From Mycolicibacterium sp. P1-5 (lineage in GTDB: Bacteria; Actinomycetota; Actinomycetes; Mycobacteriales; Mycobacteriaceae): a stretch of DNA of 64,000 nt. The stretch spans positions 62,001-126,000 of the forward strand of contig NZ_NPKT01000019.1 in the NCBI RefSeq assembly GCF_008329565.1. Reading direction: 5' to 3'. The position numbers were made by a program, and so were the translations under genes. Shown here one piece after another: positions 19,111-28,080 of the stretch. The notes below the pieces were generated by a model that made no database searches, was not told the origin of the DNA, and was given only the letters and a program-made list of their open reading frames with translations. Positions within the stretch are counted from its first letter, which is position 1. Each line of letters opens with the position of its first letter.

Positions 19111-19405
19111 AACAGCCTCCTGCTCGGCCCTTGTGGACGGCGCACCAGCGCCGCCACGGTTCGACTATGCACAGTAGTAGGTGCCGCCGCGCGGCGGTAG
19201 CTGAGGGCTCACGCGACGGTCACGGAAGTCGGCGGCCACGGCCCGGCGGGGGTGTGCTGAGCAGCGGGTGCGAGCCCCCGCGTTGCACGCTTTCGTCACC
19301 CTGTCAACCCCCTCTCTTCACCTTCGGTGCCCCTGACCTGCACCGTTGTTCCGCACGCTGTCGGCCCGCGTGCTAACATTGCAGTGTGAAAGGGGCTCGA
19401 AACTG
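19111..19405. other. Divergent promoter region between lpqE and carD
   Basis: This is the longest gene-free stretch (295 bases). It holds the lpqE promoter on one side and the carD promoter on the other. The only clear element is TGCTAACAT at 19371-19379, an extended -10-like sequence 27 bases before the carD ATG. No tRNA, repeat or riboswitch was recognised. Confidence 0.6.
19371..19379 (+). promoter_or_regulatory. Probable extended -10 promoter of carD
   Basis: TGCTAACAT contains TAACAT with the TGN extension, placed so that transcription would begin about 20 bases before the carD start, with AAAGGGG as the ribosome binding site. No good -35 is evident, which is common for SigA promoters in mycobacteria. 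Confidence 0.4.
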
Positions 19406-19894
19406 ATGATTTTTAAGGTCGGAGACACCGTTGTCTATCCTCACCACGGTGCTGCGTTGATCGAGGCCATTGAAACCCGGACCATCAAAGGCGAACAGAA
19501 GGAATACCTCGTCTTGAAGGTATCCCAGGGCGACCTCACTGTCCGAGTTCCTGCTGACAATGCCGAGTATGTCGGCGTTCGCGACGTTGTCGGTCAGGAG
19601 GGCCTGGACAAGGTGTTCCAGGTGCTGCGCGCGCCGCACACCGAAGAGCCGACCAACTGGTCGCGTCGCTACAAGGCCAACCTCGAGAAGCTGGCGTCCG
19701 GCGACGTCAACAAGGTCGCCGAGGTCGTTCGCGACCTGTGGCGCCGGGATCAGGAACGCGGTCTGTCGGCAGGCGAGAAGCGGATGTTGGCCAAGGCTCG
19801 CCAGATCCTCGTTGGTGAACTCGCGCTCGCTGAGAACACCGACGACGAGAAGGCCACGATCATTCTGGACGAGGCGCTGGCCGCCGCGTCCTGA
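19406..19894 (+). CDS. carD: RNA polymerase-binding transcription factor CarD
   Basis: A 162-residue essential actinobacterial factor that stabilises the RNA polymerase open complex. The N-terminal RNAP-interaction (Tudor-like) domain starts MIFKVGDTVVYPHHGAA, and the C-terminal helical DNA-binding domain contains the conserved Trp of NWSRRYKANLEKL that wedges into the upstream bubble edge. I chose the ATG at 19406, which gives the family length exactly. ispD follows 17 bases later, so carD-ispD-ispF is probably one unit. Confidence 0.97.
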   Translation: MIFKVGDTVVYPHHGAALIEAIETRTIKGEQKEYLVLKVSQGDLTVRVPADNAEYVGVRDVVGQEGLDKVFQVLRAPHTEEPTNWSRRYKANLEKLASGDVNKVAEVVRDLWRRDQERGLSAGEKRMLAKARQILVGELALAENTDDEKATIILDEALAAAS

Positions 19895-19911
19895 CTCCCC
19901 CGAGGGGTTCG

Positions 19912-20574
19912 GTGTCGGACACGGTCGCGGTCGTCACCGCCGCTGGTTCCGGTGAACGGCTTGGCGCGGGCATCCCGAAGGCCTTTGTGGACCTCGGTGG
20001 CCAAACCATGCTCGAACGTGCTGTTGGCGGACTGCTTGCCTCCGGGGTGATCGACCGGGTGGTGGTAGCCGCCCCGGCCGACCGTCTCGACGAAACCAAA
20101 CTGCTGCTCGACGGCCGTGCCACGGTCGTTGCCGGTTGTTCGGAACGTCCGGAAACCGTCCGGCGTGCGCTGGACGCGATCGGCGACCCAGAATTCGTAC
20201 TCGTGCACGACGCCGCCCGGCCGCTGACGCCGGTCGAGCAGATTCAGCGGGTGGTCGCCGCTCTGCGAGAGGGCCTGCGCGCAGTCATCCCGGTGCTGCC
20301 CGTCACCGACACCATCAAGGCGGTCGACGCCAACGGTGTGGTCCTCGGGACCCCCGAGCGCGCCGGACTACGAGCCGTGCAAACCCCCCAGGGCTTCGAA
20401 GCCGCGCTTCTGCGCCGCGCCTACGAGTGCGCCGGTGGTGCCGCCGTGACCGACGACGCCTCTTTGGTGGAGTACTTGGGCACGGCCGTCCACACCGTCG
20501 CCGGTGACACCCTGGCGTTCAAGATCACCACCCCGCTGGATCTCCAGCTGGCGCAAGCCCTGCTGAGCTCATGA
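19912..20574 (+). CDS. ispD: 2-C-methyl-D-erythritol 4-phosphate cytidylyltransferase IspD
   Basis: A 220-residue nucleotidyltransferase of the MEP isoprenoid pathway, making CDP-methylerythritol from MEP and CTP. The CTP-binding loop TAAGSGERLGAGIPKAF is at residues 9-25, with VLVHDAARPL and TDDASLVE further on. GTG start. The stop overlaps the ispF ATG by four bases (ATGA), giving the usual ispD-ispF coupling. Confidence 0.95.
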   Translation: MSDTVAVVTAAGSGERLGAGIPKAFVDLGGQTMLERAVGGLLASGVIDRVVVAAPADRLDETKLLLDGRATVVAGCSERPETVRRALDAIGDPEFVLVHDAARPLTPVEQIQRVVAALREGLRAVIPVLPVTDTIKAVDANGVVLGTPERAGLRAVQTPQGFEAALLRRAYECAGGAAVTDDASLVEYLGTAVHTVAGDTLAFKITTPLDLQLAQALLSS

Positions 20575-21062
20575 CGATTCCCCGCGTCGGGCTGGGCACC
20601 GACGTCCATCCGATTGAGTCCGGTCGACCCTGCTGGTTGCTGGGCCTGTTGTTCGACGGCGCCGACGGCTGCTCCGGCCATTCCGATGGCGACGTCGCCG
20701 TCCACGCGCTGTGCGACGCCTTGCTCTCGGCGGCTGCGCTCGGTGATCTGGGCACAGTATTCGGTGTGGACCAGCCGCAATGGCGTGACGTCACCGGCGC
20801 TCGGATGCTTGAACATGTCCGCGAGCTCCTCACCGCGGCGGGTTACACCGTTGGCAACGCTGCCGTGCAGGTCGTCGCCAACCGCCCCAAAGTCGGCCCG
20901 CGTCGCGAAGAGGCGCAGCTACTACTTTCCGAGCTGTTGGGCGCACCGGTGTCGGTCTCCGCGACCACCACCGACGGACTCGGGCTGACGGGTCGCGGGG
21001 AGGGAATGGCCGCCATCGCCACCGCACTGGTGGTGGCCGGGTCCGCCTCGATGCCTGACTGA
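20571..21062 (+). CDS. ispF: 2-C-methyl-D-erythritol 2,4-cyclodiphosphate synthase IspF
   Basis: A 163-residue MEP-pathway enzyme forming the cyclodiphosphate. Metal ligands are in the GTDVHPIE motif (Asp11, His13) and the GHSDGDVAVHALCDALL segment. The C-terminal TTDGLGLTGRGEGMAA is characteristic. Its start overlaps the ispD stop; cysS follows 28 bases later. Confidence 0.95.
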   Translation: MTIPRVGLGTDVHPIESGRPCWLLGLLFDGADGCSGHSDGDVAVHALCDALLSAAALGDLGTVFGVDQPQWRDVTGARMLEHVRELLTAAGYTVGNAAVQVVANRPKVGPRREEAQLLLSELLGAPVSVSATTTDGLGLTGRGEGMAAIATALVVAGSASMPD

Positions 21063-21090
21063 GGCGTTCAGGCCGGTAAGCTGGCCCGTC

Positions 21091-22494
21091 GTGACCGGCA
21101 CCCTGCGACTCCACGACACCTATAGCGGTGCCGTGCGCGACTTCGTGCCGATCCGTCCCGGGCACGCCGCCATCTATCTGTGCGGCGCCACCGTTCAGGG
21201 CTTGCCCCACATCGGCCACGTTCGCAGTGGTGTGGCCTTCGACGTGTTGCGCCGCTGGCTGATGGCCAAGGGGTTCGATGTCGCGTTCATCCGCAACGTC
21301 ACCGACATCGACGACAAGATCCTGACCAAGGCCGCCGACGCCGGCCGGCCGTGGTGGGAGTGGGCGGCCACCCACGAGCGAGCGTTCTCGGCGGCCTACG
21401 ACGCCTTGGGCGTGCTGCCGCCGTCGGCGGAGCCGCGGGCGACCGGACACATCACCCAGATCGTCGAGCTGCTCGAGCGCCTGGTCGACTCCGGCCACGC
21501 CTACACCGGCGCCGGCGACGTCTACTTCGATGTCCAGAGCTTCCCGGAGTACGGCAAGCTCTCGGGGCACAAGGTCGACGACGTCCACCAGGGCGAGGGC
21601 GTGGCGACCGGCAAGCGCGATCAGCGTGACTTCACCCTGTGGAAGGGCGCCAAGCCCGGCGAGCCGTCCTGGCCGACTCCGTGGGGAGCCGGCCGGCCCG
21701 GTTGGCACTCCGAGTGCGTCGCGATGGCCCATGAATACCTGGGTGCTGAATTCGATATCCATTGCGGTGGAATGGATCTGGTGTTCCCGCACCACGAAAA
21801 CGAGATCGCCCAGGCGCGTGCGGCGGGCGACGGCTTCGCCCGATATTGGCTGCACAACGGCTGGGTCACCATGGGCGGCGAGAAGATGAGCAAGTCGCTT
21901 GGCAACGTCCTGGCGATACCTGCTGTGCTGCAACGGGTTCGGCCTGCTGAGTTGCGTTACTACCTGGGCAGTGCGCACTACCGGTCGATGCTGGAGTTCT
22001 CCGAAAACGCGCTGCAGGATGCGGTCAATGCCTACACGGGCATCGAGGACTTCCTGCACCGGGTGCGTACCCGTGTGGGTGCCGTCGTGCCGGGCGGCTG
22101 GACCGAGAAGTTCGCCGCCGCGCTCGACGACGACCTCGCCGTGCCCGCCGCACTCGCCGAGGTGCACCACGCGCGTGCCGATGGCAACCGCGCGCTGGAG
22201 GCCGGCGACCATGAGACTGCGCTGGCCAAGGCCGGCGAGATCCGTTCGATGATGGGAATTCTCGGTTGCGATCCGCTCGATGAGCGCTGGGAGAGCCGCG
22301 ACGAGACGTCGGCGGCTCTCGGTGCGGTTGACGTGCTGGTGCGTGCCGAGCTGAACCGCCGGGACGGGGCTCGCCAGACCCGCGACTGGGCACTGGCCGA
22401 TGAAATCCGCGACCGGCTCAAGGAAGCCGGCATCGAGGTGACCGACACCGCCGACGGGCCGCAGTGGGCGCTACGCGACGAAGGCAGTAAGTAG
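21091..22494 (+). CDS. cysS: Cysteinyl-tRNA synthetase CysS
   Basis: A 467-residue class I aminoacyl-tRNA synthetase. The HIGH motif reads HIGHVRSG (about residue 40), the zinc-binding Cys and the catalytic WHSECVAM are present, and the KMSKS loop is in GEKMSKSLGNV. It is the true CysS rather than the paralogous MshC ligase, judging from the DALR-type C-terminal domain and full length. GTG start. rlmB begins immediately after its stop. Confidence 0.95.
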   Translation: MTGTLRLHDTYSGAVRDFVPIRPGHAAIYLCGATVQGLPHIGHVRSGVAFDVLRRWLMAKGFDVAFIRNVTDIDDKILTKAADAGRPWWEWAATHERAFSAAYDALGVLPPSAEPRATGHITQIVELLERLVDSGHAYTGAGDVYFDVQSFPEYGKLSGHKVDDVHQGEGVATGKRDQRDFTLWKGAKPGEPSWPTPWGAGRPGWHSECVAMAHEYLGAEFDIHCGGMDLVFPHHENEIAQARAAGDGFARYWLHNGWVTMGGEKMSKSLGNVLAIPAVLQRVRPAELRYYLGSAHYRSMLEFSENALQDAVNAYTGIEDFLHRVRTRVGAVVPGGWTEKFAAALDDDLAVPAALAEVHHARADGNRALEAGDHETALAKAGEIRSMMGILGCDPLDERWESRDETSAALGAVDVLVRAELNRRDGARQTRDWALADEIRDRLKEAGIEVTDTADGPQWALRDEGSK

Positions 22495-23436
22495 ATGGCT
22501 GGAAACTCCAAGCGCCGTGGCGCAATTCGCAAAGAAGGCACCAAGAAGGGTCCGACCGTCGGCTCCGGAGGGCAACGCCGTCGCGGACTGGAAGGTCGCG
22601 GCGCCACACCGCCGGCGTCCGCGCGGAAAAATCACCCCGCGGCCAGACGCGCTGCGGTTGCCGCCAAGCAGGCGCGCAGATCGAGCAAACCTGCTGACGA
22701 GACCGAGATCGTTTTGGGCCGTAATCCGGTGTTGGAGTGCCTACGGGCACACGCCCCGGCGAACGCGTTATATGTGGTGCTGGGCGCCGAAGCCGACGAG
22801 CGTCTCACCGAATCGGTGACGCTGGCCGCCGACCGCGGCATCCCGATCCTCGAGGTGCCGCGCCACGACCTGGATAGGTTGAGTGCCAACGGTTTACACC
22901 AGGGCATTGCCCTGCAGGTGCCGCCGTACGCCTACGCCCATCCCGACGATCTGCTGGCCGCCGCCACCGCTGACGTGGAGCCGGCGCTGCTGGTGGCTCT
23001 GGACAATATCTCCGACCCACGCAACCTCGGCGCGATCATACGGTCGGTGGCCGCCTTCGCCGGCCATGGTGTGCTGATCCCGCAGCGGCGCTCAGCGTCG
23101 GTGACCGCCGTCGCTTGGCGCACCAGCGCCGGTGCGGCCGCCCGCGTGCGGGTGGCGCGCGCCACGAATCTCAATCGAACGCTGAAGGATTGGGCCGACG
23201 CCGGTGTACAGGTGGTCGGGCTGGATGCGGAGGGCGACACCATGCTCGACGAGTTGGACGCCTCCGGCCCGCTGGTGCTCGTGGTCGGCTCGGAGGGCAA
23301 GGGGCTCTCGCGGCTGGTGCGCCAGAATTGCGATGCGGTGGTGTCGATTCCGATGGCCGGGCCGACGGAGTCGCTCAATGCATCGGTAGCCGCCGGCGTG
23401 GTGCTGGCCGAGATCGCCCGACAGCGCCGCCGTTAG
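22495..23436 (+). CDS. rlmB: 23S rRNA (guanosine-2'-O)-methyltransferase RlmB (SpoU family)
   Basis: A 313-residue SPOUT methyltransferase. A basic, disordered N-terminus (residues 1-70) precedes an L30e-like RNA-binding domain and the knotted catalytic domain with motif 1 LDNISDPRNLGAIIRS, motif 2 VVGSEGKGLSRL and motif 3 IPMAGPTESLNASVAAG. It is predicted to methylate G2251 of 23S rRNA. ATG start directly after the cysS stop. In M. tuberculosis the equivalent gene is Rv3579c. Confidence 0.92.
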   Translation: MAGNSKRRGAIRKEGTKKGPTVGSGGQRRRGLEGRGATPPASARKNHPAARRAAVAAKQARRSSKPADETEIVLGRNPVLECLRAHAPANALYVVLGAEADERLTESVTLAADRGIPILEVPRHDLDRLSANGLHQGIALQVPPYAYAHPDDLLAAATADVEPALLVALDNISDPRNLGAIIRSVAAFAGHGVLIPQRRSASVTAVAWRTSAGAAARVRVARATNLNRTLKDWADAGVQVVGLDAEGDTMLDELDASGPLVLVVGSEGKGLSRLVRQNCDAVVSIPMAGPTESLNASVAAGVVLAEIARQRRR

Positions 23437-23450
23437 GGTCGCGGGAGGAA

Positions 23451-24689
23451 CTAGACACCGATCAGCTGCACCCCGGCCCATAACGTCAGGACCGCAACCA
23501 CGAGGCAGGCCGGAACAGTCGCCACGCCAAGCCAGGTGAATTCGCGAATACTGGTCGGCTCGCCGTGCTGATGCAACACCCGGCGCCACAGCAGGTTGGC
23601 CAGCGACCCGGCATAGGTCAGGTTGGGTCCGACGTTCACGCCGATCAGCACGGCCAGCACGGCGGCCGGGCCGCCCACGGCGACGAGCGGCAGTAGCACC
23701 AGCACGGCGGGCAGGTTGTTGACGATGTTGGACAGCAGTGCGGCCACCGTTGCGATCCCGAGCAAGCTCGCCAACCCGGTTCCCGAAGGCAGCAGTTCCG
23801 AGGCGAAATGGTCGAGTCCGTTGACCATCACCGCCTTGACCACCACGGCCAGCGCCAGCACGAACAACAGGAACGGCAGGTTCACCGAGTGCGCGATCCC
23901 GCCAATTGTGCTGCGCCGCTGCGCCAGTGATCGCACACCCAGAACCACCGCACCGGCAAGTGCCGCCCATGCCGGCGACAGGCCGGCGAACGACGTCACC
24001 GCGAACCCGACCAGAGTCAACGCCAGCACGACGAGAACGAACACGGGCTTGCCGGCCGGCGGAGGCGGGCTTTCGGTCGGTACAGCGGCCAGATCGCGCC
24101 GAAAGGCCAACCGCAGCACCAGGTATTCGACGGCCACCGCAACCAGCCACGGCGCCGTCATCAAGGCACTGAACCGGGTGAACGACAGACCGGCGGTGCT
24201 GAATGCCAGCAGGTTGGTGAGATTTGATACCGGCAAGAGCAACGACGCCGAATTAGACAGGTGCGCAGTGGCATACAGATGCGGACGGGGCGGTACTCGC
24301 AGCGCGCGCACCGTGGCCAGCACTACCGGGGTCAGCAAAACGACCGTGGCGTCCAAGCTCAGGATCGCGGTGGTCGCGGCCGCGATCACGAACACCTGAC
24401 CGAGTAAACGTCGCGGTTCTCCACCGCTGCCGCGCGCCATCCAGCCGCCCGCAGCTTGGAACAGCCCTTCGTCATCGCACAACTTGGCCAGCACCAGCAC
24501 GGCCGCCAGGAATCCGACCACCGGAAGCATCCGGCCCACCTCGACGGCAGCGTCGTGTGTGGACACCGCACCGACGGCGACGACGACAACCGCGGCGGGC
24601 ACCGCGACAACAGCCTCCGACCAGCCGGTGGGCCTGGCAATGGCAAAGACCAACACAACCACCAGGCCCAGAAGGGCGACGATCAGCAC
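23451..24689 (-). CDS. ArsB/SLC13-type membrane permease (ArsB2-like)
   Basis: A 412-residue polytopic membrane protein with about 11-12 helices, matching the ArsB/NhaD (SLC13-like) permease family and in position and length the M. tuberculosis ArsB2 (Rv3578). The conserved LLSNIVNNLPAVL and NVGPNLTYAGSLAN segments are the paired re-entrant motifs of this transporter fold. The substrate (arsenite, sodium or other anion) cannot be told. GTG at 24689, eight bases after the upstream hydrolase gene, avoids a large overlap. Confidence 0.82.
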   Translation of the reverse strand: MLIVALLGLVVVLVFAIARPTGWSEAVVAVPAAVVVVAVGAVSTHDAAVEVGRMLPVVGFLAAVLVLAKLCDDEGLFQAAGGWMARGSGGEPRRLLGQVFVIAAATTAILSLDATVVLLTPVVLATVRALRVPPRPHLYATAHLSNSASLLLPVSNLTNLLAFSTAGLSFTRFSALMTAPWLVAVAVEYLVLRLAFRRDLAAVPTESPPPPAGKPVFVLVVLALTLVGFAVTSFAGLSPAWAALAGAVVLGVRSLAQRRSTIGGIAHSVNLPFLLFVLALAVVVKAVMVNGLDHFASELLPSGTGLASLLGIATVAALLSNIVNNLPAVLVLLPLVAVGGPAAVLAVLIGVNVGPNLTYAGSLANLLWRRVLHQHGEPTSIREFTWLGVATVPACLVVAVLTLWAGVQLIGV

Positions 24690-24696
24690 AGCGCGA

Positions 24697-25617
24697 TCAG
24701 GCCCACGGGTCGGCGCGCTGCCACACGGTCGGCAGATGCAGAGTGACGCCGTCACGCTCAGCCAGGGCAGACAGCACGCGCATCGACACGTTGAGGTCGT
24801 CACCCGCGTAGGGCACCGCGCGCATCGGCTCGGTCAGCGGGCGGAAGAAATCGTCCCAATGAATGAGCACCACCCGTCGTGCGCCAACTGCCCGCACCGT
24901 GTGGTCCCAGTACTGCTCGATGTAGGGCAGCGGCTGAATACCGAGCTGGCCGACGCCGAGGTAGGCAATGTCGGCGTGCCGGCCGTCGAGGGCGCCGGGC
25001 CGGAAGCCCGCGCTGCCCTGGATGAGCAGCCGTCGATCGCTGGGGGAGTGGTGGATCAGCGTGGACCAGGCCTCACCACAGCGGAATGCCGAGACCTTGG
25101 CCGGCGGTGCGACCGGTGTGGTGATCGCCCCGGGGAACCGGTCCGGCGGGCAGTGGTGCGACTCGATGAGCGTCACGCTGAAGGGCCCCAGGCTCAGCTC
25201 TTCACCCGACGCGGCGACGACGATCTGATCCGACGGAAGACCATGTCCGCGCGCGATATTCGCGGCGGACTCACCGCCGATGAGGCGCGCACCGGTGCGC
25301 GCGGCCACCAGCGGGGAGTCCATGGCGTGGTCATAATGGGTGTGCACCGGTAGCACCGCCGCGAGCCGGTTGATCTTGGCCCGATTCAGGCAGTAGTCGA
25401 TCCGTGACGCCGATGGAGTCAGTCGGCGAAGCACGACATCCAGCAGCGCCGGGCGGGAGAAGAACCCGTCGGTCAACAAGGCCGATGTGCCGTCGTCCAC
25501 CAGCAGCGTCGACACTCCCAGCCAGCTGATCGACAGCGGCGCATCGGGATCGGCCTCCGACACGTCGAAACGATCGCGGTATTGGGCGATGTCGGGCCTG
25601 CCGAGTTTGAGGCGCAT
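24697..25617 (-). CDS. Metallo-beta-lactamase fold hydrolase (Rv3577-like)
   Basis: A 306-residue UlaG/MBL-fold protein. Motif HTHYDHAMD supplies the metal-binding HxHxDH set; downstream metal ligands are in ESHHCPPD and IHWDDFF. The substrate is unknown; the family includes lactonases and NAPE-phospholipase-D-like enzymes. Its ATG shares one base with the pxpA stop (TGATG), so it is coupled to pxpA and arsB-like genes. Confidence 0.8.
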   Translation of the reverse strand: MRLKLGRPDIAQYRDRFDVSEADPDAPLSISWLGVSTLLVDDGTSALLTDGFFSRPALLDVVLRRLTPSASRIDYCLNRAKINRLAAVLPVHTHYDHAMDSPLVAARTGARLIGGESAANIARGHGLPSDQIVVAASGEELSLGPFSVTLIESHHCPPDRFPGAITTPVAPPAKVSAFRCGEAWSTLIHHSPSDRRLLIQGSAGFRPGALDGRHADIAYLGVGQLGIQPLPYIEQYWDHTVRAVGARRVVLIHWDDFFRPLTEPMRAVPYAGDDLNVSMRVLSALAERDGVTLHLPTVWQRADPWA

Positions 25618-26375
25618 CAGACGAACGCCGCGAGTTCGACACCGTCATGTAGCAGTCGATCGCGGACCGCGGTGGCAATCTGCACCGCGCCCGGCGAATC
25701 ACCGTGCACACAAACCGATTCCACCCGCAGGTCGATCGTCGACCCGTCGATTGCTGATACCTGACCGCTGTGCACCATTCGCGCGACCCGCTCGGCGATC
25801 CGCGCGGGATCGTGCAGTACCGCACCCTCCTCACGGCGGGACACCAGCGTCCCGTCGGGTCGGTAGGCTCGGTCGGCAAATGCCTCGGCGACGGTGCGCA
25901 ATCCGAGCCGTTGCGCTTCTTCGAAGAAGACCGAGCCCGCCAGGTTCAGCACCGGCAACCCTGGGTCGACGGCGTGCACCGCCTCGGCGACCGCACGCGC
26001 CTGCTCGCGGTGAGTGACGATCGTATTGTACAGCGCGCCATGGGGTTTGACGTAACCGACGTCCGCTCCGGCGACCCGGGCCAGCGCCTGCAGCGCCCCG
26101 ATCTGGTAGATCACCTCGGCGGTCAGCTCGGCCGGTGCGATGTCGATGAAGCGGCGGCCGAACCCGGCCAGGTCGAGGTAGCTCACCTGGGCGCCGATGC
26201 GAACACCGCGATCGGCGGCGGCCCGGCTGGTGCGCGCCAATCCGACCGGATTCCCGGCGTGGAAACCGCACGCGACGTTGGCGCTGGTGACGACGTCGAG
26301 CATGGCGGCGTCATCACCGAGCTCCCACACCCCGAAGCCTTCGCCCAGGTCTGCGTTCAGGTCGACGGACGTCAC
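25617..26375 (-). CDS. pxpA: 5-oxoprolinase subunit A PxpA (LamB/YcsF)
   Basis: A 252-residue LamB/YcsF family protein. PxpA with PxpBC hydrolyses 5-oxoproline to glutamate using ATP. The signature DLNADLGEGFGVWELGDD is at the N-terminus, and VKPHGALYN and SVCVHGDSPGAV are conserved. PxpB/PxpC (kinase/carboxylase-like) genes are not adjacent, so the partners must be elsewhere or this copy works alone. GTG start. Confidence 0.88.
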   Translation of the reverse strand: MTSVDLNADLGEGFGVWELGDDAAMLDVVTSANVACGFHAGNPVGLARTSRAAADRGVRIGAQVSYLDLAGFGRRFIDIAPAELTAEVIYQIGALQALARVAGADVGYVKPHGALYNTIVTHREQARAVAEAVHAVDPGLPVLNLAGSVFFEEAQRLGLRTVAEAFADRAYRPDGTLVSRREEGAVLHDPARIAERVARMVHSGQVSAIDGSTIDLRVESVCVHGDSPGAVQIATAVRDRLLHDGVELAAFV

Positions 26376-26399
26376 GACGCCCAGCTTAGGCGACTGGAC

Positions 26400-27266
26400 C
26401 TAGGCCGCAGCAGGATCGACTTGGCGTCGGCTGATGGCCCAGCACACCAGATAGATCACGAACGAGATCGTCGTGACGAATACCGACACCGGAACGCCGG
26501 GCGCCAGCGACAGCACGATGCCGACCACCGCGGACAGTTCGGCGAACAGCACCGACGCCGCGATCACCGCCGCAGGTGAGCTGAACACCCGGGCCGCGGC
26601 CGCCGCCGGTGTGATGAGCAGCGACATCACCAGTAGCGCACCGACGATCTGCACACCCTGCGCGGCCACCACACCGACCAGAGCGGCGAACACGATGCCC
26701 AGCGCACGGACCGGAACACCGCGTGCGGCAGCGACTTCCGGGTCGGCGGTTGCGAACAGCAGCGGCCGGAAACTGAACGCCAGCACGCCGCTCACCAGAA
26801 CCGTCACCGCGATCAGCAGCGCCAGACCCGAGTAACCGACACCGACGATCTGACCGGTCAGCAGCGCGAAGCTGGTGCCGGATCGGCCTGGATACAGGTG
26901 GATGAACAACACGGCCAGACCCAGCCCGAAGGCCAGGACGACGCCGATCGCCGAGTCCCGTTCGCGGGCCCGCTGGCCGAGGATGCCGAACAGCACGGCG
27001 GCCAGCGCGCTCCCCACCAATGCGCCCAGCCCGACGTTGAAACCGGCCAGCAACGCGAACGCGGCGCCGGTCAGCGACAGCTCACTGGAACCATGCACGG
27101 CGAATGACATCTGGCGCATCACGATGAACGGCCCGATCAGCCCGGCCACCAACGCCAGCAGCGCAGCGGCGATCAGGGCCTGCTGCACGAAGCCGCGGCC
27201 CAGCAGGTCGAAGGTGATGTCGAAGGCGAACAGGTGGTCCAGCAAATGGGCGAAACGGTCATTCAT
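26400..27266 (-). CDS. Zn/Mn ABC transporter permease (ZnuB-like)
   Basis: A 288-residue ABC-3 family permease with about eight to nine membrane helices, the partner of the ATPase and binding protein upstream. The segment RGVPVRALGIVFAALVG matches the conserved cytosolic coupling loop region. ATG at 27266 (MNDRFAHLLDH) overlaps the ATPase stop by eight bases; an ATG at 27278 is also possible. Third gene of the metal-uptake operon. Confidence 0.88.
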   Translation of the reverse strand: MNDRFAHLLDHLFAFDITFDLLGRGFVQQALIAAALLALVAGLIGPFIVMRQMSFAVHGSSELSLTGAAFALLAGFNVGLGALVGSALAAVLFGILGQRARERDSAIGVVLAFGLGLAVLFIHLYPGRSGTSFALLTGQIVGVGYSGLALLIAVTVLVSGVLAFSFRPLLFATADPEVAAARGVPVRALGIVFAALVGVVAAQGVQIVGALLVMSLLITPAAAAARVFSSPAAVIAASVLFAELSAVVGIVLSLAPGVPVSVFVTTISFVIYLVCWAISRRQVDPAAA

Positions 27267-28071
27267 GGGTGTGTCCATGGGTGTGGCCGGAGTGGTCGAG
27301 GTGCTCGCCGACCACGACGTAGCGATCGCCGATCTGGACCACCTGGATGTCGGCCTGATACAACTCCGAGAGGGTCTCCGAGGTCATCACCTCGGCGACC
27401 GTGCCGATCCGGAAACGGCCGTTGACGAGGTAGAGCACCCGGTCGACGTAGGGGACCACGGGGTTGATCTCATGCGTCACGAACATCACGGCGGTGCCCG
27501 TCCCGCGGCGCCGGTCGATCAGCTGGGCCACCAGCCGCGCGCTGGCCGGATCCAGGTTGAGCAGGGGTTCGTCGCATAGCAGCAGCGCCGGATCGCTGGC
27601 CAATGCCTGGGCGATCCGGACCCGCTGCAATTCGCCGCCCGACATCACCCCGACCGGGACGCTCGCCAGTTTGAGCGCCTGCACCTGTGCCATCGCCTTG
27701 TCGACGACCTCGCGGCGGTGGTGCCGTTCCTTCGGCGACAGCGGCCCGAGGCCCCAGCGGTGACCGTCGACGCCGAGGCGGACGAGGTCGCGTCCGCGCA
27801 AGCTCAATCCGCGGTCGACGGATCGGTGCTGGGGCACATAGCCGATACTCTCGCTGCCCGCCTCGATCGGCCGGCCCTCGATGGTGGCCGTACCGGAAGT
27901 CAGCGCCAACTGGCCCAACAGCACCTTGAACAAGGACGTCTTCCCGGTGCCGTTGGGACCGAGGATGGCGATGAACTCACCGGCGGCCACCTTCAGATCG
28001 AGGTGATCCCACAGCACCCGGTCCCCGAAGGCCAGCCGAGCACCGGACAAGCAGACGACCTCGGCACTCAC
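27259..28071 (-). CDS. Zn/Mn ABC transporter ATP-binding protein (ZnuC-like), His-rich tail
   Basis: A 270-residue ABC ATPase with Walker A GPNGTGKTS, signature MSGGELQRV and Walker B LLLCDEPLLNLD. The last 14 residues are His-rich (HLDHSGHTHGHTHE), a likely metal-binding tail that could sense or buffer zinc. GTG start nine bases after the binding-protein stop. Confidence 0.9.
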   Translation of the reverse strand: MSAEVVCLSGARLAFGDRVLWDHLDLKVAAGEFIAILGPNGTGKTSLFKVLLGQLALTSGTATIEGRPIEAGSESIGYVPQHRSVDRGLSLRGRDLVRLGVDGHRWGLGPLSPKERHHRREVVDKAMAQVQALKLASVPVGVMSGGELQRVRIAQALASDPALLLCDEPLLNLDPASARLVAQLIDRRRGTGTAVMFVTHEINPVVPYVDRVLYLVNGRFRIGTVAEVMTSETLSELYQADIQVVQIGDRYVVVGEHLDHSGHTHGHTHE

Positions 28072-28080
28072 AAGCGTTGA

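Noticed and set aside
20830..22212. Long open frame opposite ispF and cysS
   Set aside because: It mirrors the codons of two clearly conserved genes and shows no recognisable family; typical of GC-rich antisense frames.
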